Source: Gynuella sunshinyii YC6258
Lineage (GTDB): Bacteria > Pseudomonadota > Gammaproteobacteria > Pseudomonadales > Natronospirillaceae
Direction: 5' to 3'
Assembly (NCBI RefSeq): GCF_000940805.1
Contig: NZ_CP007142.1
Location: 4,378,593-4,442,592 of the forward strand
Length of the DNA stretch: 64,000 bases
Both the position numbers and the translations under genes were made by a program. The number at the start of each line of letters is the position of its first letter. Positions within the stretch are counted from its first letter, which is position 1. This document shows positions 10,159 to 18,862 of this stretch, piece after piece. The notes beneath the pieces are model-generated. The model had not been told where the DNA came from, made no database searches, and was given only the letters and a program-made list of their open reading frames with translations.

Positions 10159-10527
10159 TCCATTATGTTCCTTTTGCTATTTTGAATTGAGATTATCCAT
10201 GGGCAAAACAGACCATAGCAGAGACTTGAAGAGCAGCACTAATACAAAAGTATGAAAGGGGAGACTTAATTTTTAGTTATGTGACAAAGTGCTTGCAGAA
10301 AACGGAATCTTATCTCGCTACATTATCGTTAGCGGTAAAATAGATCGGTGTGGTTTTATAGGAAATTGGAGATTCAGCGCTGATTGGCTGGCGCAGATAA
10401 GATAGTAAAAAAACGTCCACATTTCATCCACACCTATCAATTCAAACAGATGCATATGAGGTCAAATGATGCAGCCAGGCTATTGATTTTATTGGCCCCT
10501 CCCTGATTTACAGAGGCTCGCCACTGA
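10159..10527. other. non-coding right end of the island, upstream of hcp
   Basis: This stretch holds the presumed hcp promoter and reaches the right repeat copy. I see no gene and no motif I can name with confidence. Confidence 0.5.
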
Positions 10528-10626
10528 ATTCAAAATCCACCGGTGGCGACACTGTGCCGGTTCGAGTCCGGCCTCTGGTACCATTCATTCAGAAGAACCT
10601 GCTTTATGCAGGTTTTTTTGTGTCCG
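10528..10626 (+). repeat. 99-bp direct repeat, right copy (att site)
   Basis: Identical to 6970-7068. It contains only the 3' part of tRNA-Leu (from the anticodon loop) and its terminator, so it cannot make a tRNA. It marks the right junction of the island. Confidence 0.93.
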
Positions 10627-10693
10627 CAGTTTTGTCCGAGACTGGATATCGTTATAAACCTTCGACCTGGCATTTTCTCATTCGAACCAATGT

Positions 10694-11494
10694 TTATACC
10701 CGGCACACCTGCAACTGCACATCATGCTCGGTCATTAACCGGGTAATGGTGGCATTGGGGGTTTTATCAGTGAAAAAGGCGTTGGCCTGTGTGATGGTAC
10801 CAAGCTGTACCATCGCACGACGACCAAACTTGGAGTGGTCGGCTGCCAGCAGCACGCTGCGGCTGTGTTCGATGATGGCCTGGGCAACTTTCACTTCACG
10901 ATAATCGAAGTCCAGCAATACTCCATCGTCGTCAATCGCACTGATACCAATAATGCCGAAATCCAGACGAAACTGTTTAACGAAATCCATCGTCGCCTCA
11001 CCGACGATACCGCCATCTTTGGCGCGCACCTCACCGGACGTGACAATCACCCGAAAATCCTCTTTCTGGCTCATCTGACTGGCAACATGCAGGTTGTTGG
11101 TCACCACCTGCAGCCCCTTGTGATTCATCAGTGCTCTGGCAACTGCTTCGGTGGTGGTGCCGATGTTAATAAACAAACTGCTGTGATCAGGAATGTAGGC
11201 AGCAATTTCACGGGCAATCGCTTCCTTCTCTTTCAGGTTGCGGATTTGCCTGTCCTGATATGGCAGGTTGGTGGTGGAATTGGTGGAGCTGGCGCCGCCA
11301 TGGAATCGCTGAATCATGTGGGCATCGGCCAGAATGTTCAAATCCCGCCGTAGGGTTTGCGGGGTCACATCAAAACTGGCTTCCAGTTCGTCTATGGTGG
11401 CAGTGCCGTTTTGTTCAATCATCTGCAGAATGGCAGACTGGCGGGCATTTAATGGTTTTTCTAGCATGCTGCGAGTTTCAGGCCGTTGATTCAT
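10694..11494 (-). CDS. DeoR/GlpR-family transcriptional regulator
   Basis: The N-terminal DeoR helix-turn-helix (RQSAILQMIEQNGTATIDEL...DVTPQTLRRDLNIL) is followed by the sugar-phosphate sensor domain with INIGTTTEAVARAL, VVTNNLHVA and GIIGISAIDDDGVLLDFDYRE. This is close to GlpR/AgaR-type repressors of carbohydrate or glycerol phosphate genes. I place the start at 11494 (MNQRPET), preceded by AGGG; longer upstream frames run into the Fur-like palindrome. No sugar operon is adjacent, so the target is unknown. Its stop lies 67 bases from the right repeat of the island. Confidence 0.88.
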   Translation of the reverse strand: MNQRPETRSMLEKPLNARQSAILQMIEQNGTATIDELEASFDVTPQTLRRDLNILADAHMIQRFHGGASSTNSTTNLPYQDRQIRNLKEKEAIAREIAAYIPDHSSLFINIGTTTEAVARALMNHKGLQVVTNNLHVASQMSQKEDFRVIVTSGEVRAKDGGIVGEATMDFVKQFRLDFGIIGISAIDDDGVLLDFDYREVKVAQAIIEHSRSVLLAADHSKFGRRAMVQLGTITQANAFFTDKTPNATITRLMTEHDVQLQVCRV

Positions 11495-11571
11495 CTGACC
11501 CTGCTCATTATGCAGCAACACTGTTAAAAGTGGCAGCCATATTACTATTTCGACTTGGCGGCACAGCCCAT

Positions 11572-11592
11572 AAATGATAATAATTATCATTT
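11572..11592. promoter_or_regulatory. Fur-box-like perfect palindrome
   Basis: A 21-bp perfect inverted repeat, two 10-base arms (AAATGATAAT and its complement) around one central A, closely follows the Fur consensus built from GATAAT units. It lies 22 bases before the methyltransferase start and about 80 bases before the DeoR-type regulator on the other strand, so either could be iron-controlled. Confidence 0.7.
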
Positions 11593-11614
11593 ACATAAAA
11601 AGAGACGGCATGCC

Positions 11615-12454
11615 ATGGAAAACATAGCTCTGGATAAAATCAAAATTCAACTTGGCTCGGTACAGGAAACCCTGTTGATTCCCTTATTCGGCCGCGCGGA
11701 GTCTACCCGCCAGCGCTCCGGTCTGATTAATGATCCCATTGCGGTCACTATCGTCAATCGTCTGGATTACGACTTCAGCAAATGGCAATCCGCTTTCGGT
11801 CTGGTCGGTTCAAATATTCGCACCCGGATGATGGATGAGGAGGTTGCAACTTTCTTGAGCCGCTATCCCGATGGCACCGTGATCGAAATCGGTTGTGGCC
11901 TGAATACCCGCTACGAACGTCTTGATAACGGTAGAGCCCGGTGGATCGAAATTGACCTGCCGGACAGTATGAAATTGCGCCGGCAGTTTTTTAACAATAC
12001 CGCCCGCCGCACCATGTTATCTGCCAGTGTCATGGAAACCGACTGGCTGAATGCGGTTGCCAAAGCCCGTCCGCCCTATTGTTTTATTTCCGAAGCGGCG
12101 ATGATTTATCTTGATAACCATCAGGTACAACAGGCCATCGAGCAGATTGGTCAACGCTTTTCAGGGGCCTGGTTTATCACCGATACGGCATCTTCAACGA
12201 TGGTTGTCCGTCAGGATCAGCACGATATTATGAAAAATATGTCACGGGAAAGCTGGTTTCGCTGGCAATGTGACGAGCCTGAGAGCCTGCGGGACTGGGG
12301 ATTGAGACTGGTTCAATCGCGTCATTTTCTGCAGGCTCCAAAAGCAATCTTAACCTCTCTGCCCTGGCCATACCGATGGGTATTCAAATACCTGCCATGG
12401 TTGATCCGCCGTCGGCTGGAAGGGTACAAAATCAATCGTTTTGTATTCCGATGA
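11615..12454 (+). CDS. class I SAM-dependent methyltransferase, LCM/TcmP type
   Basis: A 279-residue protein of the leucine carboxyl methyltransferase / TcmP O-methyltransferase superfamily. The SAM site is VIEIGCGLNTRYERL followed by WIEIDLPDSMKLRR, and ISEAAMIYLD is the later family motif. These enzymes methylate carboxyl or hydroxyl groups of small molecules or peptides; the substrate is unknown. I start at 11615 (MENIALDKI), after the Fur-like palindrome, rather than at an upstream ATG inside it. Iron repression is therefore likely and would fit a role in siderophore or iron-linked secondary metabolism, but no biosynthesis genes are nearby. Confidence 0.8.
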   Translation: MENIALDKIKIQLGSVQETLLIPLFGRAESTRQRSGLINDPIAVTIVNRLDYDFSKWQSAFGLVGSNIRTRMMDEEVATFLSRYPDGTVIEIGCGLNTRYERLDNGRARWIEIDLPDSMKLRRQFFNNTARRTMLSASVMETDWLNAVAKARPPYCFISEAAMIYLDNHQVQQAIEQIGQRFSGAWFITDTASSTMVVRQDQHDIMKNMSRESWFRWQCDEPESLRDWGLRLVQSRHFLQAPKAILTSLPWPYRWVFKYLPWLIRRRLEGYKINRFVFR

Positions 12455-12460
12455 TAACGA

Positions 12461-13450
12461 TCACTCCTGCTTGAGTTGTTTTAGCAAGGCTGCCGGCAAT
12501 GAGTTGATGATCAAGCGCTCGTTGTCGGGATCAAACTCCACCTGAGAGCCCAGACTTTCATTACTGAAGCTGATGGAGACTTCTTTGCTTTTGCCGGTGT
12601 AACGCATGAAGCGCTTCAGGCTTTTACGATCCGGGATAAACTCTTTCTTGGCTTCGGGTTCGGCCTGCTCGATATAACGAATCAGACTCTCGGCTTCGGT
12701 ATTGCCCACTTCCTCGTCAATGACTTCAGATAACTCCTGGCACACCACGGTTTCGCCTTGCTTATCCTGTTCGGCACAATATTGAATAGCCTTGCTGCGA
12801 TAACTCGCACCTTTTTCCGGCGGCAATTGTTCGGTATAGGCTTTGACGATGGCCATAAAACGTTCAGTATCGGCGGTTGTATCAACGGTATCGGTGAAAT
12901 CGGTAAACTCCAGCACGGTACTCTGCAAGGAGCGATCACCAAAACCGAAGCTAACCGTGAAGAAGTCAGTTTCCTGATTTTCCAATGCCGGAATATTGAT
13001 GCAGGCACCAAACCCGAGTTTGGTGAAATCCAGCAACATGCCCTGCGCCAGTTCAATATCATGAGTCAGATACATGCCATCTTTGTGCTTCAGGTGAAAC
13101 AGCCAGAACAGGCGTTCCTGTTGTAACTCTTCCACGGCAAACAACCAGTGGCCGTCACTCTCCTGTTGAGTCTCCTGCAACTTTAATTGCAGCTGTTGCA
13201 TGACCCGGCTGCTGTAGGCGGTGAAATCCAGACTGCCCTGCAACCATTGTTGTGTCAGCGCTTTGAAATGTCCGCTCTCCTCATGAAAGCGGCCATATTG
13301 TTTGCTGGCGCGGTTGTAGAACGAACTCTTTACCTCATTCACCAGATGTTTAAGAGATTCATCAAGATTCATTTCAGTATCACGCAAATGCAGCTTCTCA
13401 GCGTGAGCGGTTTGAGTCAGGTGATGAACAATGGCATGGGTTAAAGGCAT
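12461..13450 (-). CDS. yejK: nucleoid-associated protein YejK/NdpA
   Basis: Member of the 37-kDa nucleoid-associated family. Characteristic stretches are the N-terminal HAIVHHLTQTAHAEKLHLRD, the central AVEELQQERLFWLFHLKHKDGMYL, and the C-terminal DRKSLKRFMRYTGKSKEVSISFSNESLG. At 329 residues the length is standard. Family members bind DNA and decorate the nucleoid; the precise role is unclear. It converges with the methyltransferase gene. Confidence 0.93.
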   Translation of the reverse strand: MPLTHAIVHHLTQTAHAEKLHLRDTEMNLDESLKHLVNEVKSSFYNRASKQYGRFHEESGHFKALTQQWLQGSLDFTAYSSRVMQQLQLKLQETQQESDGHWLFAVEELQQERLFWLFHLKHKDGMYLTHDIELAQGMLLDFTKLGFGACINIPALENQETDFFTVSFGFGDRSLQSTVLEFTDFTDTVDTTADTERFMAIVKAYTEQLPPEKGASYRSKAIQYCAEQDKQGETVVCQELSEVIDEEVGNTEAESLIRYIEQAEPEAKKEFIPDRKSLKRFMRYTGKSKEVSISFSNESLGSQVEFDPDNERLIINSLPAALLKQLKQE

Positions 13451-13679
13451 AGAGAGATCCAGAATGGCAAAAACGGGCGCGGATTATAAAAAACAGCCAC
13501 CCCCTGTGACCAGCCCTTTGACAAGCCTGAAAAAAATGAAAAAACGCTGACCCGGTAAGTAAACGGCTTTCGGTGCAGTTTCCGGCTTTTTTGAGCAGAT
13601 ATCATAAACAAAACAAGCAAATTCAAGCGCAATCATTATAATTCTGCAATCGTTTTCAAACCTGACTGGTCCAACAACC

Positions 13680-14864
13680 TTGCTGTACAAACTCCTGCAA
13701 CAGCGCAATCTGCTGTTACTGACCACTGCCCTTTCCGGACTCACATTTTCATTCATGATGCCATTGATGAGCCTGTTTCTGGTCGATGAACTGAAAGCCG
13801 AACCCTTTGTTATCGGCGTATACATGATTGCGATGACAGCTTCCGGTTTAATCATCAGTCAGTGGCTGGGCAATCTGGCAGATCGCGGTTTCAGCACCAA
13901 AACCCTGTTTCTGCTGGCCATGATGGCAATCGCCCTGGCAGCCGTCATTTATGCCAACACTCACTCGTTCTGGGTCGTCCTGATCACCGGTACTGTACTG
14001 ATCGGTCTGGGCAATTCATCTTCGCCGCAGATTCTGACCCTGAGCCGGCAATATATTGAACAAACCGGGCAGGATGTCACCCGCTTCAATACTCTGGTCA
14101 GAGCGTCATTTTCGCTGGCGTGGATTGCCGGTCCGCCGTTTTCTTTTTCGCTGGTGGCATCGCTGGGATTTGCGGCCGCATTCTATGCTGCGGCATTGGT
14201 CGCAGTGATCAACATTATCATCGGCTACAAGGTACTGCCGGATTACCGCAAGCCAAAAGCCGAACAGGTCAAGCAGACTCATCCCCCACTATCTCTGACA
14301 TTCTGGCTGCTTGGACTGGTCATGGCACTGGGCAGCATTTCCAACAGCATGTACATCTCCGCCATGCCCTTGCACGTACTCAATGAACTGGCATTGCCGG
14401 AATATCTGCCCGGGGTATTGATGGGCATGGCCGCCGGACTGGAAATTCCGTTTATGCTGTATTCCGCCCGAATGACGGCCTATATCAACAAAAATCATCT
14501 GCTGATGATTTCATTTGTGGCCGCACTGTTGTTTTATGGTGGCATATATCTGGCCGATCAAAGCTGGCAACTGATCAGCCTGCAGGTTTTGAACGGTCTC
14601 TATTTTGGAGTGTTCGCCGGGCTGGGTTTGACCATGGTTCAGGAACTCATGCCCGAGCGTATTGGTTTTGCGTCGGCTTTTTATACCAACTGCCTCAGAG
14701 TCGGCAGCATGACAGGCCACGCCTCGACAGGCCTGATTGCTCAATTCATGGATTTTAAAAGCACGGCATTATTTGCATTTTCTGCCATATTGCTGGCTAT
14801 CGTTGCACTCATCGGATTTATGATCATACAACGCGGCCACCGGGATACATCTGCCACGGACTGA
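13680..14864 (+). CDS. MFS transporter, sugar efflux (Set/SotB) type
   Basis: A 394-residue membrane protein with about twelve hydrophobic segments. It has the short MFS loop motif GNLADRGFSTKTLF between helices 2 and 3 and a VQELMPERIGFASAFYTNCLR segment in the second half, as in SetA/SetB sugar efflux pumps. The start is a TTG with no strong ribosome binding site; no ATG lies close by, so the exact N terminus is uncertain. It converges with the cysteine hydrolase gene with one base between stops. The exported substrate cannot be told from sequence. Confidence 0.82.
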   Translation: MLYKLLQQRNLLLLTTALSGLTFSFMMPLMSLFLVDELKAEPFVIGVYMIAMTASGLIISQWLGNLADRGFSTKTLFLLAMMAIALAAVIYANTHSFWVVLITGTVLIGLGNSSSPQILTLSRQYIEQTGQDVTRFNTLVRASFSLAWIAGPPFSFSLVASLGFAAAFYAAALVAVINIIIGYKVLPDYRKPKAEQVKQTHPPLSLTFWLLGLVMALGSISNSMYISAMPLHVLNELALPEYLPGVLMGMAAGLEIPFMLYSARMTAYINKNHLLMISFVAALLFYGGIYLADQSWQLISLQVLNGLYFGVFAGLGLTMVQELMPERIGFASAFYTNCLRVGSMTGHASTGLIAQFMDFKSTALFAFSAILLAIVALIGFMIIQRGHRDTSATD

Positions 14865-14865
14865 C

Positions 14866-15405
14866 TTATTGATTCACTACCTGCAGGTATCGCCGGGTTG
14901 ATATCACCGCAATCTTCTGCTGCACCGTCATCAGCTCTGCCCAGTTCCAGTTGAAGTGTGCAATCAGTTTTTCAGCACTGACAAATGGACGATCTGCAGT
15001 GGTGTGGGCATCATCCGGCACAATGACATCATATCCCTGGGCAATGGCTCCTTTGATCGTACAATCAACGCAGAAATCAGTCGCACAACCGGTTATCACC
15101 AGCCGGTCTATACTGTGCTGTTGCAGCAAATCCGCCAGACGGGTGTGAATAAAGGCATCGTTATATGATTTTGCCACGACCTCATCATGCGGCTGACAGT
15201 CTATTGTTTTATGGATCTGCCAACCGGATGAACCACTGGAAAATTCCGGGGAATCGTCTTCATGCTGGATAAATACAATCAGCTGGTCACGGCTGCGAAA
15301 ATGGCCGATCAGTGAATTGATCTGCGCGATCACCTGCTCAATCCGGAAACGTTTGACTTCTTCAATGCAGGCATTCTGCATATCCACAACTAACAGTGCA
15401 TCCAC
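14866..15405 (-). CDS. cysteine hydrolase, isochorismatase family
   Basis: Isochorismatase-like fold enzyme. The catalytic triad is visible as Asp in LLVVDMQNA, Lys in EVVAKSYNDAF, and Cys in ITGCATDFCVDCTIKGA. Relatives hydrolyse amides such as nicotinamide, N-carbamoyl compounds or ureido acids, and lack of the isochorismatase-specific residues points that way. The GTG at 15405 (VDALLVV) follows AAGGAG at a good distance; a longer frame upstream lacks such a site. It is divergent from the SagB-type operon, with 194 bases between them. Confidence 0.83.
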   Translation of the reverse strand: MDALLVVDMQNACIEEVKRFRIEQVIAQINSLIGHFRSRDQLIVFIQHEDDSPEFSSGSSGWQIHKTIDCQPHDEVVAKSYNDAFIHTRLADLLQQHSIDRLVITGCATDFCVDCTIKGAIAQGYDVIVPDDAHTTADRPFVSAEKLIAHFNWNWAELMTVQQKIAVISTRRYLQVVNQ

Positions 15406-15599
15406 CAATCTTCTCCTTCTTTCAAACGCTAATATGCCCGAATATCGACCCGACATGTCTGCTTGTGTTTGTCGAAAACCCGACAATTGTCAACATTCCA
15501 CGATGATCTGCAATTGCCCACGCCCGGAAAATCGGCCTATCGGGGAGCTGGTGCGTTGCTTGCAGCAGACAGATATCCCGAAGACCCGCAAATACGATC

Positions 15600-17258
15600 A
15601 TGAAACCACTGTCCGATATCGATCAGGTTCTCCATTATCATGAACAGAGTAAACACCATACTCAACAATATGCACCCGGACCTGGATTCTTGGATTGGGA
15701 CAGCCAGCCGGACCCATTTCGCAACTGGCATGGCAGCTCCCGAATCGCGTTGCCGCTGTCAGACGAACCAGAGTCCCCCGATTACCATGAAATCTACCAC
15801 CAATCGCCGCAACCGGCCCATTGGGACCTGAAACATCTCAGCCGGTTTCTGGAGCTGGCGATGGGCCTCAGTGCCTGGAAAGTTCATGGGCCGGAGCGTT
15901 GGGGGTTACGCAACAACCCTTCCAGTGGAAACCTGCACCCTACCGAGTTGTATCTGATCATATGGCGGCCAATGAACGCAGATCTCCCGGCTGGATTATT
16001 TCACTACCACCCGTACCATCATGCTCTGGAGCAACGGGCAAAGTTATCGCCAGCATCTCAGGCCACACTGACTGAGTTATATCCGCAAGCCCATGCCGCC
16101 CTGGGGTTTTCCAGCATCATCTGGCGGGAAGAATGGAAGTACGGCTCGCGTGCATACCGGTACTGTCAACTGGACATCGGACACGCCTTGGGCAGCTGTC
16201 GTTATGCGGCCGCCAATTTTGGCTGGCCATTACAACTGTTACCAACACCGGGTGATCAGGATCTGGCAGCGCTGCTGGGACTGGATCGGGACCAGGACTT
16301 CATCAACAGTGAACCGGAACAACCGGAATGCCTTGCGTTGCTTGGCCACCATGAACACGCCTGTTTTGACTGGTCCACGATTACATATTGCCACTGGCAG
16401 GGACAGGCCAGTCAAATCAGTCCGGAACGCATCCACTGGCCTCAAATTAAACAACTGCTACCGGCGATTGAAAAACCCAGGCAGTTGGAAGCGCATTCTT
16501 ATCTGTCACCGGTACAACGGGATAGATTGGCTCCCGCCAGTCTCTACCCTCTGGCACAGCTGATCCGCCATCGACGCAGCGCCCAGCGTATGGATCCGGA
16601 CGCGGAAATGCCTCTCGACGACTTCTGCAGACTGCTGACTCGCACCCTGCCATCCAGTCAGCTGCCGCCATTCGATAGCTTCAGTTTTGAACCCGCCATC
16701 GAACTGCTGCTGTTCGTACACGCGGTCACCGGTCTGGCCCCCGGGATTTACCTGTTTCCACGTCAGGTCTCAGCGAAAACGTTATTGCATGTCTTACAAG
16801 CCACCAACATTGAGGTTGAGCCTGTTAGTGGTATCGATCCGCCTCTTGTTCGGATTGGTCCGAGCCGCGATGTGCGCAAGGATATCGGTCGCCTGTGCTG
16901 TCATCAGGGCATTGCAGTGCACGGGGCGTTTGCGGTTTCGATGCTGGCCAGTATCCGAACTGTGCTTACGGAAAATGGCGCCTGGAGCTGGCGACGCCTG
17001 ATGTGGGAAGCGGGACTGATCGGTCAGCTGTTCTATCTGGAAGCCGAAGCCAGCGGATTGAACGGAACTGGTATCGGCTGCTTTCTGGATGATGAGGTGT
17101 TACGCACTGTCGGGCTGAAGACCCAACAAAGTCACGACTATCAGCCGCTCTATCATTTTACCGTCGGTAAGGCCAAAACCGACGCAAGAATCGCCAGCGA
17201 GCGTGCGTATGCACATCTTCCAACCTCTCAATATTGTGCAGGAGGACACAATCGATGA
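15600..17258 (+). CDS. SagB/ThcOx-type flavin oxidoreductase with two nitroreductase domains
   Basis: A 552-residue protein with two nitroreductase-like halves. The first (about 80-270) carries RNNPSSGNLHPTELYLIIW, the FMN-binding signature of SagB/ThcOx dehydrogenases. The second (about 310-540) carries LIRHRRSAQRMDP, GIYLFPRQ, CCHQGIAVHGAFAV and WEAGLIGQLFYLEAEASGLNGTGIGCF. Relatives oxidise azolines to azoles in peptide natural products, but many tandem SagB proteins lie outside peptide clusters and have unknown substrates. The stop overlaps the next start (ATGA), so this is gene one of a tight three-gene operon. No precursor peptide or cyclodehydratase gene is visible nearby. Confidence 0.87.
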   Translation: MKPLSDIDQVLHYHEQSKHHTQQYAPGPGFLDWDSQPDPFRNWHGSSRIALPLSDEPESPDYHEIYHQSPQPAHWDLKHLSRFLELAMGLSAWKVHGPERWGLRNNPSSGNLHPTELYLIIWRPMNADLPAGLFHYHPYHHALEQRAKLSPASQATLTELYPQAHAALGFSSIIWREEWKYGSRAYRYCQLDIGHALGSCRYAAANFGWPLQLLPTPGDQDLAALLGLDRDQDFINSEPEQPECLALLGHHEHACFDWSTITYCHWQGQASQISPERIHWPQIKQLLPAIEKPRQLEAHSYLSPVQRDRLAPASLYPLAQLIRHRRSAQRMDPDAEMPLDDFCRLLTRTLPSSQLPPFDSFSFEPAIELLLFVHAVTGLAPGIYLFPRQVSAKTLLHVLQATNIEVEPVSGIDPPLVRIGPSRDVRKDIGRLCCHQGIAVHGAFAVSMLASIRTVLTENGAWSWRRLMWEAGLIGQLFYLEAEASGLNGTGIGCFLDDEVLRTVGLKTQQSHDYQPLYHFTVGKAKTDARIASERAYAHLPTSQYCAGGHNR

Positions 17259-17581
17259 TTCAGACGAAACCCGATGTCAACGACTATGTCGCCCTGTTTC
17301 AACGTTATGGCAAGGATCTGGGGTCCATTTACCGGGAACCCGATGATGATCGCTACGCGCTGTTGTTTGAACAGATAATCCGGTTACTGACCAAACCGTC
17401 GCATTTCAATCTGTCGTTACCGGCACCGTTTCGAACCACGGCACATCGCTATCGGGACGGTCACCCACCCACACTCGAACACCTGAAAGACCCGGCCAAC
17501 CGGCATTTTATGCTCTGTGATCTGCATGACATCATCATGCTGAAAGGCGGTTTGGCGGCAAAGCGAAAGGAGCCCTCATGA
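17255..17581 (+). CDS. conserved-looking small protein in the SagB operon (108 aa)
   Basis: Starts at an ATG overlapping the preceding stop (ATGA) with a strong AGGAGG nine bases upstream; the same frame extends a little further up but without such a site. The product is soluble and helical, with YVALFQRYGKDLGSIYREPD and a C-terminal FMLCDLHDIIMLKGGLAAKR. Its stop overlaps the start of the third gene. I do not recognise a family. Being translated between the two enzyme genes suggests a partner subunit or substrate carrier. Confidence 0.8.
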   Translation: MIQTKPDVNDYVALFQRYGKDLGSIYREPDDDRYALLFEQIIRLLTKPSHFNLSLPAPFRTTAHRYRDGHPPTLEHLKDPANRHFMLCDLHDIIMLKGGLAAKRKEPS

Positions 17582-18528
17582 CACCTGATACCGTCTATCA
17601 ACTATTGCTTGACCACGTTGACCAGGATCTGCTGATCGACCATTGCTGCCTGGGCCTGACCTGGACCGTCTGTCACACCCAAAAGAGTATCGGCTTTGCC
17701 CAAAGTCCGGGAATACCCAGTCGGACCCTGGATTTTCCGGGTACGGTGGCAGGCTCCAAAGCACGGGACATTGCCACATGGGTACGTAGCTGGAATCCCC
17801 ATCAGGCGACCATTGGGCTGGCGGCTATCAATGCCACCATCAACACCGCTAACAACTGGCTGATACAGGAAGCCACCCGGTTGACGGATCAGGCGATGGG
17901 CAATCTGGCAGTGTTCGACTATCTGCGCCCGCGTCTGCAACATCAGAAAATTATCATCATCGGCCGCTATCCGGGATTGGATGTACTGCTGGAGGGTTTG
18001 GATGTCACCGTGCTGGAACGCCAGCCCGGCCAAAACGATCTTCCCGATCCTGCAGCAGAATATCTGTTGCCACAGGCAGACTGGGTATTTATCACCGCCA
18101 CGTCACTCATCAACAAAACCTTTCCACGACTGGCCAGACTGGCACGCCATGCGGTTACCGTACTTATGGGGCCATCCACGCCCTGGCTCGCGGAATTTGC
18201 CCGTTTCGACATCGATTTTCTTGCTGGTGTAATTCCCGTAGATGCCCGCCGGGCCACCCAAATAGCCGCAGAGGGAGGCGGTACCCGACTGTTTGGCGAA
18301 GGCGTTTGCTACGGCCTGATCGATATTGGTCAGGACAACCTGAAGCGACTGAAACAAAAAATCGCCGACTGCGCGCAGCAACGACAACAACTGCAACTGG
18401 CGATGGAAAACTGGTACGCCGCCGGCCACCCAGAGCGCTTCCCCGAATACCACAGACTCGAAGCCCTGACCAACAAACTCTCGCAACTGGACACCCACTT
18501 TAAACGGCAATGGGATGCCCGGACTTAA
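17578..18528 (+). CDS. DUF4213/DUF364 (Rossmann-like, putative metal-chelation) protein
   Basis: A 316-residue protein with the DUF4213 enolase-like N-terminal part (IGLAAINATINTANNWL) and the DUF364 domain: KIIIIGRYPGLDVLLEGLDVTVLERQP, DWVFITATSLINKTFPRLARL, and VLMGPSTPWLAEFARFDIDFLAGVIPVD. DUF364 proteins are thought to bind heavy metal or metallo-ligands and often sit beside metal transport or nitrogenase genes; no function is proven. It has a four-base overlap with the 108-aa gene. The tail from about residue 255 is helical and Gln-rich. Confidence 0.85.
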   Translation: MTPDTVYQLLLDHVDQDLLIDHCCLGLTWTVCHTQKSIGFAQSPGIPSRTLDFPGTVAGSKARDIATWVRSWNPHQATIGLAAINATINTANNWLIQEATRLTDQAMGNLAVFDYLRPRLQHQKIIIIGRYPGLDVLLEGLDVTVLERQPGQNDLPDPAAEYLLPQADWVFITATSLINKTFPRLARLARHAVTVLMGPSTPWLAEFARFDIDFLAGVIPVDARRATQIAAEGGGTRLFGEGVCYGLIDIGQDNLKRLKQKIADCAQQRQQLQLAMENWYAAGHPERFPEYHRLEALTNKLSQLDTHFKRQWDART

Positions 18529-18540
18529 AAGCATCCTCGT

Positions 18541-18862
18541 ATGGGTGTCTTTTTTTTGATTTGAGGGACACCCATCTTAATAGCCTTCAGTAGACTGCTC
18601 CGCTTCCGGGGACACCCACTTTTCTGAGAGGTTTAGGTTTAGAGCACAGGTTTAGAGTTTAGGGAACACCCACTAATTTGAATGGCACCCGCTTCCGGGG
18701 ACACCCACTTTTCTGAGAGGTTTAGGTTTAGAGCACAGGTTTAGAGTTTAGTGGACACCCACTAATTTGAAGGGCACCCGTTTCCGGGGACACCCACGTC
18801 ATTGCTTCCATAGACACCCACTTTGTCCTTGCAGAACACCCACTGATTTGCAGGACACCCAC
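18541..18862. repeat. GACACCCAC-type dispersed repeat cluster with 89-bp tandem units
   Basis: About ten copies of a short motif related to GGGACACCCAC, most in the same orientation. The first copy (18541-18549) is inverted relative to 18567-18575 and can form a stem after the DUF364 gene. Three units start at 18601, 18690 and 18779 with a constant 89-bp period; the first two share the motif plus a TTTAGG-rich spacer almost base for base. The same motif recurs at 52258-52704. The rest, to 19049, has no gene. Confidence 0.85.

Larger units (their letters stand above)
7069..10527. mobile_element. integrated island in tRNA-Leu carrying a type VI secretion cargo
   Basis: About 3.46 kb lies between the two copies of the 99-bp repeat. 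Contents in order: about 500 bp without genes, a structured leader resembling the C4/ash region of P4-like satellites, two small rightward genes with a strong terminator, then leftward genes for an Hcp protein, a permuted NlpC/P60-like protein and a lipoprotein. No integrase, primase or capsid-size gene is present. It is either a cut-down satellite that lost its integrase or a cargo element mobilised in trans. The boundaries are seen directly; the P4-type origin is inference from the leuX-type site and the leader. Confidence 0.8.

Noticed and set aside
15600-18528. SagB-type gene as part of a thiazole/oxazole peptide cluster
   Set aside because: No precursor peptide, YcaO cyclodehydratase or peptide protease gene is visible on either side, so a TOMM assignment is not supported.
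18541-18862. The regularly repeated GACACCCAC motif as a CRISPR array
   Set aside because: Units are too short, spacing is irregular outside the 89-bp part, the spacers are themselves repeated, and no cas genes are nearby.
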